Shown here in pieces: positions 7,729 to 16,349 of a stretch of DNA of 36,897 nt. Where the stretch lies: NCBI GenBank assembly GCA_025963645.1, contig JAOQAI010000012.1, positions 1 through 36,897 of the forward strand, read 5' to 3'. Below the pieces are notes generated by a model. It had not been told where the DNA came from and searched no databases. It was given only the letters and a program-made list of their open reading frames with translations. The stretch is from Flaviaestuariibacter sp. GTDB lineage: Bacteria > Bacteroidota > Bacteroidia > Chitinophagales > Chitinophagaceae. Every line of letters starts with the position of its first letter. Position 1 is the first letter of the stretch. A program made the position numbers and the translations under genes.

Positions 7729-10700
7729 ATGGGCTCATTATACAAGGCATTCATCGCCTTTCTTTTTTTATTTAGTACGGCAAATGCCTGGTCGCAAAGT
7801 AGTTGCATAGGAAGTACGCTTAATGGCACTACTGTAAATATTCCTTGCACGGCTACCTGCACACCGATTACTTTCAAAGTGCCGCATTTTAAATCATCTT
7901 CAGATTATACAGTAAAAACAATTCCTTATGCGCCAAATGCGTATGTGACATCAGGAGGCAATGAACTATCAGAACTCTATGGAGACGATGAATATAGTAG
8001 TGAGATTGATTTGCCTTTTTCTATATGTTTTTATGGAGAAATATACAATAAGGCGGTCGTAGGTTCTAATGGGCTCATTACGTTTGATCATACGAACGCG
8101 AGGAAATTTAATGCGTATAATACAGGTCAGACTATACCATATGCTGGAGGAACCCAAGGTGCTGAGAGTGGCTCTGCATATTATCCAAAGGCTTCGGTTA
8201 TGGCCATCTATTCTGACTTAGACCCTAGAAGGAATTCTCTGGCTACAGCGAGTCCAGCAGATCGAAAAATCGAATGGAGAATTGAAGGCAATGCTCCATG
8301 CCGCAAGTTTATTGTTAGCTATTTTCATGTAGGCGTATGGAATAATAATATTTGCGGATTAGCAACGCCAAACACTTTTCAAATTGTTGTTTACGAGTCT
8401 ACGGGAATAGTCGAGGTCATTGTTGAGCAAAAAGTTTGTCAACCCGGGGGCTCGGGAAATAAAGCCATCCTCGGCATTCAAAACTGGGAACGAAATAAAG
8501 CTATAGCGGCTCCCGGTAAAAACTCGACAATCTGGAACGAAAACAACACTGCCTACCAATTCACTCCAGCCGGACAAAGTTTTTTCGTAAAATCGGAGCT
8601 TTATACTTTCAGCGGCACCCTGCTCAATACCACTACCCCTGCCGACACGTCCACTACAACACCGGGCATGCTGGATATAAAGTTTAATAATGTTTGTCCG
8701 ACAGGTGATACCACAAAATACATTGTCAAAACCTATTTCACGGATTGCACGAACGCCGGATCACAGGTACTAACGGATACGGTGCAGGTCATCAAAGCCT
8801 CTTTCAACGCTACCGCTACCACCACCCCGGCAAATTGTATTGGCCTCGGAACTATTACGGTTACGCCGCCTGCGATAGTTAATGATCCTGTCTTTTATAA
8901 GTTAGATAACCTGCCGCTGCAAACTTCAAACTTCTTTCCGAATGTAACCCCGGGCCCTCACAGTATATTGGTATTCACTGCTGGTGGGTGCACTACTTTA
9001 CTGCAAGTTACCGTGGGTAATGCTGCTGCCTTACTGGGTGTAGCCACACCAACAGCTACTTCGTGTTCCGGTGCTATAAACGGTAAGGTTGTAGTAACCG
9101 CACAAAGTGGTAATCCGCCTTTTGAGTACCGCATGGGAACCGGCGCCTGGCAAGCCAGCAATGTGTTTTTAAACCTGACTCCTGGTACCTATACGTTCTT
9201 CACCAAAGATGCCAGTGGTTGCCTCTCCAACGCGATAGACGCTACGATTGTTGCAGGTCCACCGGTGACAGGAACCATTGCGAAAACGGATGTTGTTTGT
9301 TTTGGCGAAGCTAATGGCACGGCAACACTTACGCTTTCATCCAATGCTACAGCGCCGTTCACTTTTTCAAAAGATAATTTTGTTACCACGCAGGCTTCTC
9401 CGGTTTTCAACGGTTTAGCCGCAAATACATACACCTTTTATTTCAAGGACGGGGTTGGTTGCAACGGGACGGCTACCACCATAATCACAGCTCCTGCACA
9501 ACTGACGGCCGCCGCACCTATTGTACAGGGTGCGTTATGTAATGGCGCCTCTAACGGTACGATTACCATTACCAGCAGCGGTGGTACCGGAACCATCCAA
9601 TATGCCTGGAATGGTGGAGCTTTTGGTGCTTCCAACACAATTAACGTTGCTGCTGGTACACACAGCGTGATTTTAAAAGATGCCAATGGATGCACATTGC
9701 CTGTCAATAATATCATTGTTACAGAACCCACATTGCTTTCGGCCACGCCGGCCCTGACCCAGAACGCCACCTGCGATGGGGGGCTTGATGGCAGGATCAC
9801 TGTTTCTCCCGCGGGAGGAACCACACCTTACCAGTATGCTATAGATGGCGGTGCTTTTCAAGCTTCAAATGTATTCCTGGTAGCGCCCGGCAGCTATACG
9901 GTCTCTATAAAAGATGCGAATGGTTGCACTATAACGCAAACCGCAACGGTAGGCCTGACAAATACATTGACGTATGCACCCATCGCGGACAAGACCATTT
10001 GTGAAGGATCTTCTACTGTACTAACGCCTGTGACAAACGCTACGCAATTCGCCTGGGACGGAACGGCATTTCCAGCGAACACGGCTTCCCAGCAAAGTAT
10101 AACCGTAAATCCGGTGCAGGATTCAACCCGGTATATATTGACCGCTACCTTAGGAAGATGTGCGGTCAAGGATACGGTTTATGTTAACGTAAATGTAGCA
10201 CCGATACCAAATGCCGGTCCTGATAACGAGATCTGTTTTGGCAAAAGCGATACATTAGCCGCAAGTGGGGGAACAATTTACCAGTGGTCGCCTACCACCA
10301 ACCTGGTGAGCAATAATAGCCTGACGGGGAATATAGGAACGGCGGATCCGATCGTCTTTAAGCCGGAAAGAACAATCACTTATACCCTCAGCGTTATTGA
10401 TGCCGATGGTTGCCCTTCGCTTACCACTGACGATGTAACCATCACTGTTACACCTCCTATCGTAGTGCGCATTGCCCCGGTGGATACGGTTGGTTTTATC
10501 GGTGACCAGATTCAACTGGCAGCTTTCTCCGCCGCTACGGATTATGTCTGGTCGTTGCAAAATGGACAACCCACAACAGCGCTGAATAATCCAAATATCA
10601 AGAATCCTGTTCTCACTGTGGAACGGGATGAAACCTACCGGGTAGTGGCATCAACGGCTGGTGGCTGTGCAGGTGTAGGCACGGTTGCCATCAAAGCGTA

Positions 10701-11019
10701 TAAAGGCCCGGACATTTATGTGCCTGACGCCTTTACGCCAAACCGAGATGGCAAGAACGATTTGCTTCGCCCGTTCCCGGTGGGTATTCAAACGCTTAAC
10801 TATTTCCGCATATTTGATCGGTGGGGGGGAATGGTGTACGAGTACAAAGGTGAGAAGCGCGGCCCGGTAGTATTTAATATGCTTAATTCAACTATAGGTT
10901 GGAATGGCACCATTGGTGGAAAAGAATTGACGACTGGCGCTTATGTTTGGGTAGCGGAAGGATTGACAAAAGAGAACAAGAAAGTTTTCCGTAAAGGAGT
11001 GGTGACGCTGATCCGTTAA
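7729..11019 (+). CDS. SprB-repeat surface protein with gliding-motility-associated C-terminal domain
   Basis: A 1096-residue secreted protein. Residues 1-23 form a signal peptide (hydrophobic AFIAFLFLFSTANAWSQ). Residues about 25-290 form a Cys-containing N-terminal domain with a nidogen/adhesin-like look. From about 365 to 745 there are repeats of roughly 78 residues, each ending in a KDxxGC motif (near 492, 572, 649 and 727), typical of SprB repeats. Ig/PKD-like modules follow. Residues about 994-1096 match the gliding motility-associated C-terminal (CHU_C type B) domain: PDAFTPNRDGKND, FDRWGGMVYE, GWNGT, TGAYVW. This domain is a type IX secretion sorting signal, so export to the cell surface is expected. 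The ligand is unknown; adhesion or motility roles are inference. Confidence 0.88.
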   Translation: MGSLYKAFIAFLFLFSTANAWSQSSCIGSTLNGTTVNIPCTATCTPITFKVPHFKSSSDYTVKTIPYAPNAYVTSGGNELSELYGDDEYSSEIDLPFSICFYGEIYNKAVVGSNGLITFDHTNARKFNAYNTGQTIPYAGGTQGAESGSAYYPKASVMAIYSDLDPRRNSLATASPADRKIEWRIEGNAPCRKFIVSYFHVGVWNNNICGLATPNTFQIVVYESTGIVEVIVEQKVCQPGGSGNKAILGIQNWERNKAIAAPGKNSTIWNENNTAYQFTPAGQSFFVKSELYTFSGTLLNTTTPADTSTTTPGMLDIKFNNVCPTGDTTKYIVKTYFTDCTNAGSQVLTDTVQVIKASFNATATTTPANCIGLGTITVTPPAIVNDPVFYKLDNLPLQTSNFFPNVTPGPHSILVFTAGGCTTLLQVTVGNAAALLGVATPTATSCSGAINGKVVVTAQSGNPPFEYRMGTGAWQASNVFLNLTPGTYTFFTKDASGCLSNAIDATIVAGPPVTGTIAKTDVVCFGEANGTATLTLSSNATAPFTFSKDNFVTTQASPVFNGLAANTYTFYFKDGVGCNGTATTIITAPAQLTAAAPIVQGALCNGASNGTITITSSGGTGTIQYAWNGGAFGASNTINVAAGTHSVILKDANGCTLPVNNIIVTEPTLLSATPALTQNATCDGGLDGRITVSPAGGTTPYQYAIDGGAFQASNVFLVAPGSYTVSIKDANGCTITQTATVGLTNTLTYAPIADKTICEGSSTVLTPVTNATQFAWDGTAFPANTASQQSITVNPVQDSTRYILTATLGRCAVKDTVYVNVNVAPIPNAGPDNEICFGKSDTLAASGGTIYQWSPTTNLVSNNSLTGNIGTADPIVFKPERTITYTLSVIDADGCPSLTTDDVTITVTPPIVVRIAPVDTVGFIGDQIQLAAFSAATDYVWSLQNGQPTTALNNPNIKNPVLTVERDETYRVVASTAGGCAGVGTVAIKAYKGPDIYVPDAFTPNRDGKNDLLRPFPVGIQTLNYFRIFDRWGGMVYEYKGEKRGPVVFNMLNSTIGWNGTIGGKELTTGAYVWVAEGLTKENKKVFRKGVVTLIR

Positions 11020-11039
11020 TTGCAGAAATTATATTTTTT

Positions 11040-11074
11040 AATAGCCATTGAATTTTCAATGGCTATTTTTTTTG
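11040..11074 (+). terminator. terminator of the surface-protein gene
   Basis: AATAGCCATTGAA (11040-11052) pairs perfectly with TTCAATGGCTATT (11055-11067), followed by a run of T. It lies 20 bases after the stop and directly before the purA promoter. Confidence 0.88.
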
Positions 11075-11079
11075 AAGTG

Positions 11080-11087
11080 TACATTTG
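11080..11087 (+). promoter_or_regulatory. purA promoter -7 element
   Basis: TACATTTG is an exact match to TAnnTTTG, 24 bases before the purA ATG. No clear -33 TTG is visible because the upstream terminator occupies that position. Confidence 0.5.
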
Positions 11088-11110
11088 CGCCTTACTTCAA
11101 TTCTGTAGTT

Positions 11111-12379
11111 ATGGTAGATGTTATTTTGGGTATGCAATGGGGCGATGAAGGCAAAGGAAAGATCGTTGATTTTTTTGCAAAGGATTACGACCTGGTTGCC
11201 CGTTTCCAAGGCGGACCCAATGCCGGTCACACGCTCTATGTAGGGTCCGGGAACACAAAAGTTGTTCTGCATCAAATACCATCCGGTGTCTTTCACCAAG
11301 GAACAGTGAACCTGATTGGCAATGGTGTAGTGCTCGATCCCGTTACGCTTCGGAAAGAGTGTGATACCGTTGCCGGCTTTGGAGTGGATCTTAAAAAGAA
11401 CCTGTTCATTTCGGAGCGAGCCCATCTTATTTTACCTACGCACCGGGCTTTGGATAAGGCGGCAGAACTATCAAAAGGTGATAGCAAAATTGGCTCTACC
11501 CTGAAAGGCATTGGTCCGACGTATATGGATAAAACCGGCCGCAACGGCTTGCGGGTGGGCGACCTTCTCAGTCCGGATTTTAAAGCCGCTTATGATCAGC
11601 TTCGCACGAAGCACCAGCAATTACTGGACAATTACGGATTTGAAGAAGATATTACCGCATGGGAGGCCGAGTTCTTTGAGTCCATTGAATTCCTGAAGAC
11701 CTTGAATATCGTTAACGGGGAATATTTCATAAACGACAAGATCAGCCAGGGCAAAAGAGTATTGGCGGAAGGCGCCCAGGGTAGCATGCTCGATATTGAT
11801 TTCGGTACCTTTCCTTTTGTCACTTCCAGCAATACCATCTCTGCAGGCGTTTGCAATGGCCTGGGCGTAGCGCCGCAAAAGATCCGGGAAGTGATCGGTG
11901 TTTCAAAAGCATATTGTACAAGGGTAGGTAGCGGACCTTTCCCAACCGAATTGCATAATGCCACGGGTGAAGAACTAAGAAGGATCGGCAGCGAGTTTGG
12001 CGCCACAACCGGTCGTCCGCGCCGCTGTGGCTGGATGGACCTCGTAGCCCTACAATATGCCTGTATGATCAACGGCGTTACATCTATCGTAATGACAAAG
12101 GCAGATGTGCTGGATTCTTTTGAAGAGCTGTCTGTCTGCACATCCTATAAGATTGATGGAGAGGACTCTTCACAGGTTCCTTTTCAAATGACCCGCCATG
12201 TCATTGAGCCGCAGTACCAGGTTTTCGAAGGCTGGAAAAGCGACAGCAGCGTTTGTAAATCAGCAGCGGAGTTGCCTGTTAAAATGCAGGAATATGTTGC
12301 CTTTATCAACAAAAACCTCAGTGCACCTGTTACCTATATTTCCAATGGTCCGGGACGTGATCAGCTGGTGAGATTGTAA
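11111..12379 (+). CDS. purA: adenylosuccinate synthetase
   Basis: Catalyses GTP-dependent condensation of IMP and aspartate to adenylosuccinate, the first committed step to AMP. From the ATG at 11111 it has 422 residues, the usual length. The N-terminal phosphate-binding motif GMQWGDEGKGK begins at residue 8, with the catalytic Asp and the GPNAGHT segment (about 36-42), and the GTP-binding VMTKADVLDSF region lies near 320. The open frame extends upstream to 11048 but the extra residues read through the preceding terminator, so the internal ATG is the true start. It has its own promoter. Confidence 0.97.
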   Translation: MVDVILGMQWGDEGKGKIVDFFAKDYDLVARFQGGPNAGHTLYVGSGNTKVVLHQIPSGVFHQGTVNLIGNGVVLDPVTLRKECDTVAGFGVDLKKNLFISERAHLILPTHRALDKAAELSKGDSKIGSTLKGIGPTYMDKTGRNGLRVGDLLSPDFKAAYDQLRTKHQQLLDNYGFEEDITAWEAEFFESIEFLKTLNIVNGEYFINDKISQGKRVLAEGAQGSMLDIDFGTFPFVTSSNTISAGVCNGLGVAPQKIREVIGVSKAYCTRVGSGPFPTELHNATGEELRRIGSEFGATTGRPRRCGWMDLVALQYACMINGVTSIVMTKADVLDSFEELSVCTSYKIDGEDSSQVPFQMTRHVIEPQYQVFEGWKSDSSVCKSAAELPVKMQEYVAFINKNLSAPVTYISNGPGRDQLVRL

Positions 12380-12463
12380 GTCATATACGAACAGAAAATA
12401 TTTTTTTAAATATTTGGCGGATTAAAATCTTAGCCCAAATTTTACAGCGTAATACAAACGATT

Positions 12464-12826
12464 ATGGCAGTTTTATTAGAAGAGGAACAATCCCTGACCA
12501 CAACCCAATTAGTGAAAACATTATTGGCGCAAGCCAAGCGCTCCGCATCCAAATCGAAAAGCGATGAGGATGACCTGGATGATGAAGATGATATTCCTGC
12601 GAAAGGTAAAACCTCAGATGATGATGAGGATCTGGACGTGGAAGAGGGTGATGATGATTGGGATCCCGACTTTGAAGAATTTGACCTGCCAAAATCCAAG
12701 AAAGGCGCTGACAAGAAAGATGCCGATGAAGAGGAGGATTTCAAGATTGAGGAAGACCCGGAGTTCAAAGACCTGTTCAGCGGTGGTAGCAAGGGTTTTG
12801 ATGATGACGATGACGACGATTATTAA
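12464..12826 (+). CDS. small, extremely acidic protein of unknown function
   Basis: A 120-residue protein with two parts. Residues 1-36 form a folded-looking helical head (MAVLLEEEQSLTTTQLVKTL followed by a Lys-rich SASKSKS). Residues about 37-120 are dominated by Asp and Glu with Lys patches and end in an Asp run (DDDDDDDY). It is predicted to be mostly disordered. The architecture of a short ordered head plus acidic tail resembles in general terms the RNA polymerase delta subunit of Firmicutes and other nucleic-acid mimics, but there is no sequence evidence of homology. It is 84 bases downstream of purA and 10 bases upstream of pabB, so it may be cotranscribed with pabB. Function unassigned. 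Confidence 0.75.
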   Translation: MAVLLEEEQSLTTTQLVKTLLAQAKRSASKSKSDEDDLDDEDDIPAKGKTSDDDEDLDVEEGDDDWDPDFEEFDLPKSKKGADKKDADEEEDFKIEEDPEFKDLFSGGSKGFDDDDDDDY

Positions 12827-12836
12827 TCCATAAACC

Positions 12837-14120
12837 TTGCAGCGAACGCATAGTTATTCCATAAGCGATTTAGATACATTCAAGGCAAAAATGTTGAACT
12901 GGGCACAACGGTTCAACATTTTTTGTTTGTTGGATAACCAGTCATACGAAATGAAAGGGCATCGGTATGATTGCCTGCTCGCCATTGGAGGCGATTCATT
13001 TATAGACGGCGATAAGGCTGCTTTACCTGAACTCGATGCTTTCCTAAAAAACAAAGATTGGGTCTTTGGACATTTGTCCTATGAGCTTAAGAATGCTTTT
13101 TTCCCTGCAAGTAAGTCGCGTCCCGACAGGATCGGCTTTCCGCTCTTTTATTTTTTTGAGCCGATTATATTGTTGGCTATCCAAGGCACTGAACTGTGCA
13201 TACAAGCTTCTGATCCAGAAGCGATCTTTTCGGCAATACATGAGCAAACGTTGCTTGAAAAGAAACCGTTTAATTCCATCTCCATCAATCAAAGCTTATC
13301 GAAAAAGAAATATATAGAGAAGATTACGGCGTTGCAAAGACATATCCAGCAAGGCGATTGCTACGAGATAAATTTTTGCCAGGAATTTTTTTCAGATGAA
13401 GCAGTTATAGATCCTTTACTTGTTTATCAGCAGTTAGTAAAATTATCTCCAACACCCTATGCAGCCTTTTATAAGATCAATGGAAGCTATCTTTTATGCG
13501 CCAGCCCTGAACGATTTCTTCAAAAAGAAGGAAACAAGCTCTTGGCTCAACCAATGAAAGGTACAGCTAAACGGGTGCATGGCGATTCGATTGGAGATGA
13601 AACGGCAGCTGCCAAACTGAAAGCCAGCCCCAAAGAACAGGCAGAGAATGTGATGATTGTGGACCTCATGCGAAACGACCTTTCTAAGATTTGTCAGGAT
13701 GGCACCGTAACTGTTTCTGAGCTTTTCGGTATCCACACTTTTCCGCAGGTGCATCAAATGGTGTCTACTATTGAAGGAAAATTACAAGACGGTATATGTT
13801 TCTCGGATATTCTGGAGGCGACTTTCCCGATGGGTTCTATGACCGGTGCGCCCAAAAAGCGGGTGATAGAATTGATAGACCAGTACGAAACCTCGGCCCG
13901 GGGGCTTTTCTCAGGTTCTGTTGGCTATTTCCATAAGGGCGATTTTGATATTAATGTCGTTATCCGTAGTATTCAATACAATGAGCAAACGGCTTATCTT
14001 TCTTACAGTGTCGGGTCGGGCATTACTATTTACAGTGATCCGGAAGGGGAATGGGAAGAATGCATTCTGAAAGGTGAGGCCATAAAAAAAGTGCTGACCC
14101 AAGGATCAGCACTGTGTTAA
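12837..14120 (+). CDS. pabB: aminodeoxychorismate synthase component I
   Basis: Converts chorismate and ammonia to 4-amino-4-deoxychorismate for folate synthesis. The 427-residue protein begins with TTG; the next in-frame ATG (12891) would remove 18 residues. The chorismate-binding domain fills the C-terminal two thirds: GDCYEINFCQEF (about 176-187), ASPERFL (about 222), PMKGTAKR (about 238), MTGAPKKRVIE (about 337) and the DPEGEWEE end. The Lys in PMKGT is the residue that distinguishes PabB from anthranilate synthase TrpE, which has Ala there. The amidotransferase partner (pabA) is not in the window. The last codons overlap a terminator for the opposing gene. Confidence 0.88.
   Translation: MQRTHSYSISDLDTFKAKMLNWAQRFNIFCLLDNQSYEMKGHRYDCLLAIGGDSFIDGDKAALPELDAFLKNKDWVFGHLSYELKNAFFPASKSRPDRIGFPLFYFFEPIILLAIQGTELCIQASDPEAIFSAIHEQTLLEKKPFNSISINQSLSKKKYIEKITALQRHIQQGDCYEINFCQEFFSDEAVIDPLLVYQQLVKLSPTPYAAFYKINGSYLLCASPERFLQKEGNKLLAQPMKGTAKRVHGDSIGDETAAAKLKASPKEQAENVMIVDLMRNDLSKICQDGTVTVSELFGIHTFPQVHQMVSTIEGKLQDGICFSDILEATFPMGSMTGAPKKRVIELIDQYETSARGLFSGSVGYFHKGDFDINVVIRSIQYNEQTAYLSYSVGSGITIYSDPEGEWEECILKGEAIKKVLTQGSALC
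14083..14112 (-). terminator. lytic transglycosylase terminator inside the pabB 3' end
   Basis: GTGCTGA (14091-14097) pairs with TCAGCAC (14106-14112), and the run of A at 14084-14090 gives a U-tract on leftward transcripts. The hairpin is wholly within the last codons of the convergent pabB gene, 25 bases beyond the opposing stop codon. Confidence 0.7.
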
Positions 14121-14136
14121 GTAGGATTAGGAACTT

Positions 14137-15135
14137 TTATCGGGTGGCTCCGGCTAATAAAAGGCGAAGCGAGCCTTCTAAGATCTGGGATTTGCTTGCC
14201 TGGAAAGCAATCATCTTATCGCTTGGCAAACGCAGGTTATAAGTACCGTTCTTTATCAGTTGCTGATCAAAAGCCGGGTTCAGTTGATTGAATTCCGCAG
14301 CGTTCATCTTTAAAACCTGGGCAATTACGCTTCCATTATATTTTCCGCTAACCGCTTGCACTTCGGCACCTGATTCAATGGCGCCACCATTATTTATCTG
14401 GTGATTATCTGTTTCAGTCTTTGTCATGGTTGTTAAACCACCGTCCCCTTCCATGATATAATGCGTGGCGATAAACTTCTTTACATGACCTCTTGTTTCA
14501 GCAGGCAGGTAAGACTGCAGGCTCCAAAAATTGCGGCTACCGCTTTTTTTGATGGCAGATAATACATTGCCTGGACCTGTGTTGTAAGCAGCGATCACCA
14601 ATAACCAGTCATTAAACATACCATATAACGAGGTAAGATATTTAGCCGCAGCCTTTGTGCTTTTTGCGTAGTCTGTGCGCTCATCGCCTTGGCGACCCAC
14701 CTTCAAACCCATTTCGCGGGCTGTTTGGGGCATAAACTGCCAGGGACCTACAGCACCAACTCTCGATAGCGCCGTTGATTTCAGATCGGATTCAATAACC
14801 GAAAGATATTTCAGCTCAGTGGGCAAGCCATGCTGGGCTAAAACCGCATCAATAAGGTCAAAATAAGGACGGCCCCAGGTTTTCATTTTTGTCAGGCGGG
14901 ACGTATTATCTTCCATATAATCCTGTACGAAGCTAACTGCCTGGTTATTCAGCTTTACAGAGAAGTTAGCGGTGGAAGCTTCAAAAAGATCTTTAAAAGC
15001 GTCTTTGGGATTAACGGCTACTGTTTTGGTAGAATCATTAAATGGTTCAGAAGATCCGAATGCCTGTTGCTTACCGGCGAAAGAATATAAAACAGCAATT
15101 AGTGGCAGGGATGTCAACAATACAAGTCTTTTCAT
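14137..15135 (-). CDS. membrane-associated lytic murein transglycosylase (MltD-like)
   Basis: Cleaves the glycan strands of peptidoglycan in the periplasm, releasing anhydromuropeptides. The 332-residue protein has an N-terminal signal peptide (KRLVLLTSLPLIAVLYSFAG). The SLT goose-lysozyme-like domain spans about 85-230 with catalytic Glu in VIESDLKSTALS, then GAVGPWQFMP, and AAYNTGPGNV. The C-terminal segment (about 265-310, AQVLKMNAAEFNQLNPAFD) resembles a LysM-like peptidoglycan-binding unit. It is shorter than E. coli MltD, with only one such unit. It has its own promoter and terminator. Confidence 0.88.
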   Translation of the reverse strand: MKRLVLLTSLPLIAVLYSFAGKQQAFGSSEPFNDSTKTVAVNPKDAFKDLFEASTANFSVKLNNQAVSFVQDYMEDNTSRLTKMKTWGRPYFDLIDAVLAQHGLPTELKYLSVIESDLKSTALSRVGAVGPWQFMPQTAREMGLKVGRQGDERTDYAKSTKAAAKYLTSLYGMFNDWLLVIAAYNTGPGNVLSAIKKSGSRNFWSLQSYLPAETRGHVKKFIATHYIMEGDGGLTTMTKTETDNHQINNGGAIESGAEVQAVSGKYNGSVIAQVLKMNAAEFNQLNPAFDQQLIKNGTYNLRLPSDKMIAFQASKSQILEGSLRLLLAGATR

Positions 15136-15219
15136 AGTTCTTCATTTTTTTAAGGAATGAGTCGAATCACACAAGCTCAGCGCTCAACTTTATTGTCAGG
15201 TTTGATTGGTAAGGCGAGG

Positions 15220-15227
15220 CAAAGATA
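15220..15227 (-). promoter_or_regulatory. lytic transglycosylase promoter -7 element
   Basis: The minus strand reads TATCTTTG, an exact TAnnTTTG match, 85 bases upstream of the ATG. Confidence 0.5.
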
Positions 15228-15282
15228 CCACAACCTGTTGACGATTTTCCCTAAAAACTGTTAGAATTACGTTAAGGGAAAC

Positions 15283-15320
15283 AAAAAATGCCGGGATGCC
15301 AAAAAAGGCAAACCGGCATT
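15283..15320 (-). terminator. terminator after tatA
   Basis: AATGCCGG (15287-15294) pairs with CCGGCATT (15313-15320), with an inner GCC/GGC stem around an A-rich loop. The A-run at 15283-15288 becomes a U-tract for leftward transcription from tatA. Confidence 0.75.
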
Positions 15321-15353
15321 AAAGCGTAATAAATATCTGTTAAGACCTAATAT

Positions 15354-15584
15354 TTAAGGTTGCGGGGTTGAAGTAGAAGTAGTGGCTGCATTGCGGGCAG
15401 CGGTTTCACGATCCTTTTCAGAAATGCCATCCTCAATTTCCTTACGCACATTCGTTTTGGCATCATTAAATTCACGAACGCCTTTCCCCAAACCACGCAT
15501 CAGCTCCGGAATTTTCTTGCCACCAAATAATAATAGAACTATGATCAGTATAACCACGATCTCGTTAAAGCCTAAAGGACCCAT
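15354..15584 (-). CDS. tatA: Sec-independent translocase subunit TatA/TatE
   Basis: Pore-forming subunit of the twin-arginine pathway, which exports folded proteins across the inner membrane. From the ATG at 15584 the protein has 76 residues, a normal TatA length. It begins [12 protein letters not shown], has one transmembrane helix (about 7-22), then the [20 protein letters not shown] hinge and amphipathic helix, and an acidic/polar tail. The frame is open 17 codons further up, but those residues are not TatA-like. tatC is not in the window. Confidence 0.93.
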   Translation of the reverse strand: MGPLGFNEIVVILIIVLLLFGGKKIPELMRGLGKGVREFNDAKTNVRKEIEDGISEKDRETAARNAATTSTSTPQP

Positions 15585-15661
15585 AATCTGGATTTTAAAT
15601 AGTGATGAATTGTTTTGTAAAGGTATAATAATCAAACCGTCAGGCAGTCGTCTTTTATACC

Positions 15662-15694
15662 AAAAAAAAAGCGCCCCGGATTAGTGGGACGCTT
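15662..15694 (-). terminator. rplS terminator
   Basis: AAGCGCCCC (15669-15677) pairs with GGGACGCTT (15686-15694) with one G-U pair on the minus strand. Nine A residues at 15662-15670 give the U-tract. It is 20 bases past the rplS stop. Confidence 0.85.
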
Positions 15695-15713
15695 AGATAT
15701 ACGTTGAAATAGC

Positions 15714-16094
15714 TTATGCAGTTTTAACCTTAGCCACAACAGCTCTCTTTTTCTCCTGGATACGGGCGCTCTTACCGCTACGCTCTCTTTGGTAGTAGAT
15801 CTTCGCCCGGCGAACACGACCGGCTTTGTTTACAACGATCGACTCTACATTTGGAGAAAGGATCGGGAACAAACGCTCTACGCCTACGCCGTCAGAGATC
15901 TTACGAACCGTAAAAGAAGCTGTAGCGCCGGTGCCCTGCAACTTAATCACATCGCCTTTAAAAGACTGGATACGCTCTTTGGCGCCTTCAATGATCTTAT
16001 AGTTAACAGTGATATTATCACCTGCTTTAAACTTAGGGAAATCTTTTTTGCCTGTTAATTGCTCATGGACATAGGCTATTGCGGCGGAGTTCAT
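15714..16094 (-). CDS. rplS: 50S ribosomal protein L19
   Basis: Component of the large ribosomal subunit at the 30S-50S interface. The 126-residue protein shows the L19 core FKAGDNITVNYKIIEG (about 22-37), RIQSFKGDVIKLQG, and the family signature VERLFPILSPNVESIVV with KAGRVRRAKIYYQRERSGKSARI. The C-terminus extends a few basic residues (EKKRAVVAKVKTA) beyond the classic form, common in Bacteroidetes. It is transcribed alone, from an exact -7 box to a strong terminator. Confidence 0.97.
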   Translation of the reverse strand: MNSAAIAYVHEQLTGKKDFPKFKAGDNITVNYKIIEGAKERIQSFKGDVIKLQGTGATASFTVRKISDGVGVERLFPILSPNVESIVVNKAGRVRRAKIYYQRERSGKSARIQEKKRAVVAKVKTA

Positions 16095-16115
16095 AATGAC
16101 TTATTTTAAGGACGG

Positions 16116-16123
16116 CAAAGGTA
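16116..16123 (-). promoter_or_regulatory. rplS promoter -7 element
   Basis: The minus strand reads TACCTTTG, an exact TAnnTTTG match, 22 bases upstream of the rplS ATG. Confidence 0.6.
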
Positions 16124-16130
16124 AGGGGAA

Positions 16131-16158
16131 AAAATGTAAAATGTAAAATGTAAAATAG
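16131..16158. repeat. tandem AAATGTA repeat
   Basis: Three head-to-tail copies of the 7-base word AAATGTA with flanking AAAAT. It is the same word family as the block at 3563-3660, here without a second inverted arm. Confidence 0.8.
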
Positions 16159-16280
16159 AGAAATTTGGCGAAAGTTAGTTAAAGTAAATGCGCTTCTTTC
16201 ACGCAGAATGCGCAAAAGCGGCTGAAATGGATTCTAACATATTCTATCTCTTTTTCTGTCAACTCAGAATGAAAACCAAT

Positions 16281-16312
16281 AAAAAAAAGTCCCGCATTAT
16301 ACAGGACTTTTT
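16281..16312 (-). terminator. rny terminator
   Basis: AAAAAGTCC (16284-16292) pairs with GGACTTTTT (16304-16312), and a run of A on the plus strand gives a U-tract for the leftward rny transcript. Confidence 0.8.
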
Positions 16313-16349
16313 ACAAAATCTATAATCACCCAGATCGGGGTTCAGATAC

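Noticed and set aside
9438..9861. Long antisense frames within the SprB-repeat gene
   Set aside because: They arise from the repeat composition of the plus-strand gene and overlap each other in several frames.
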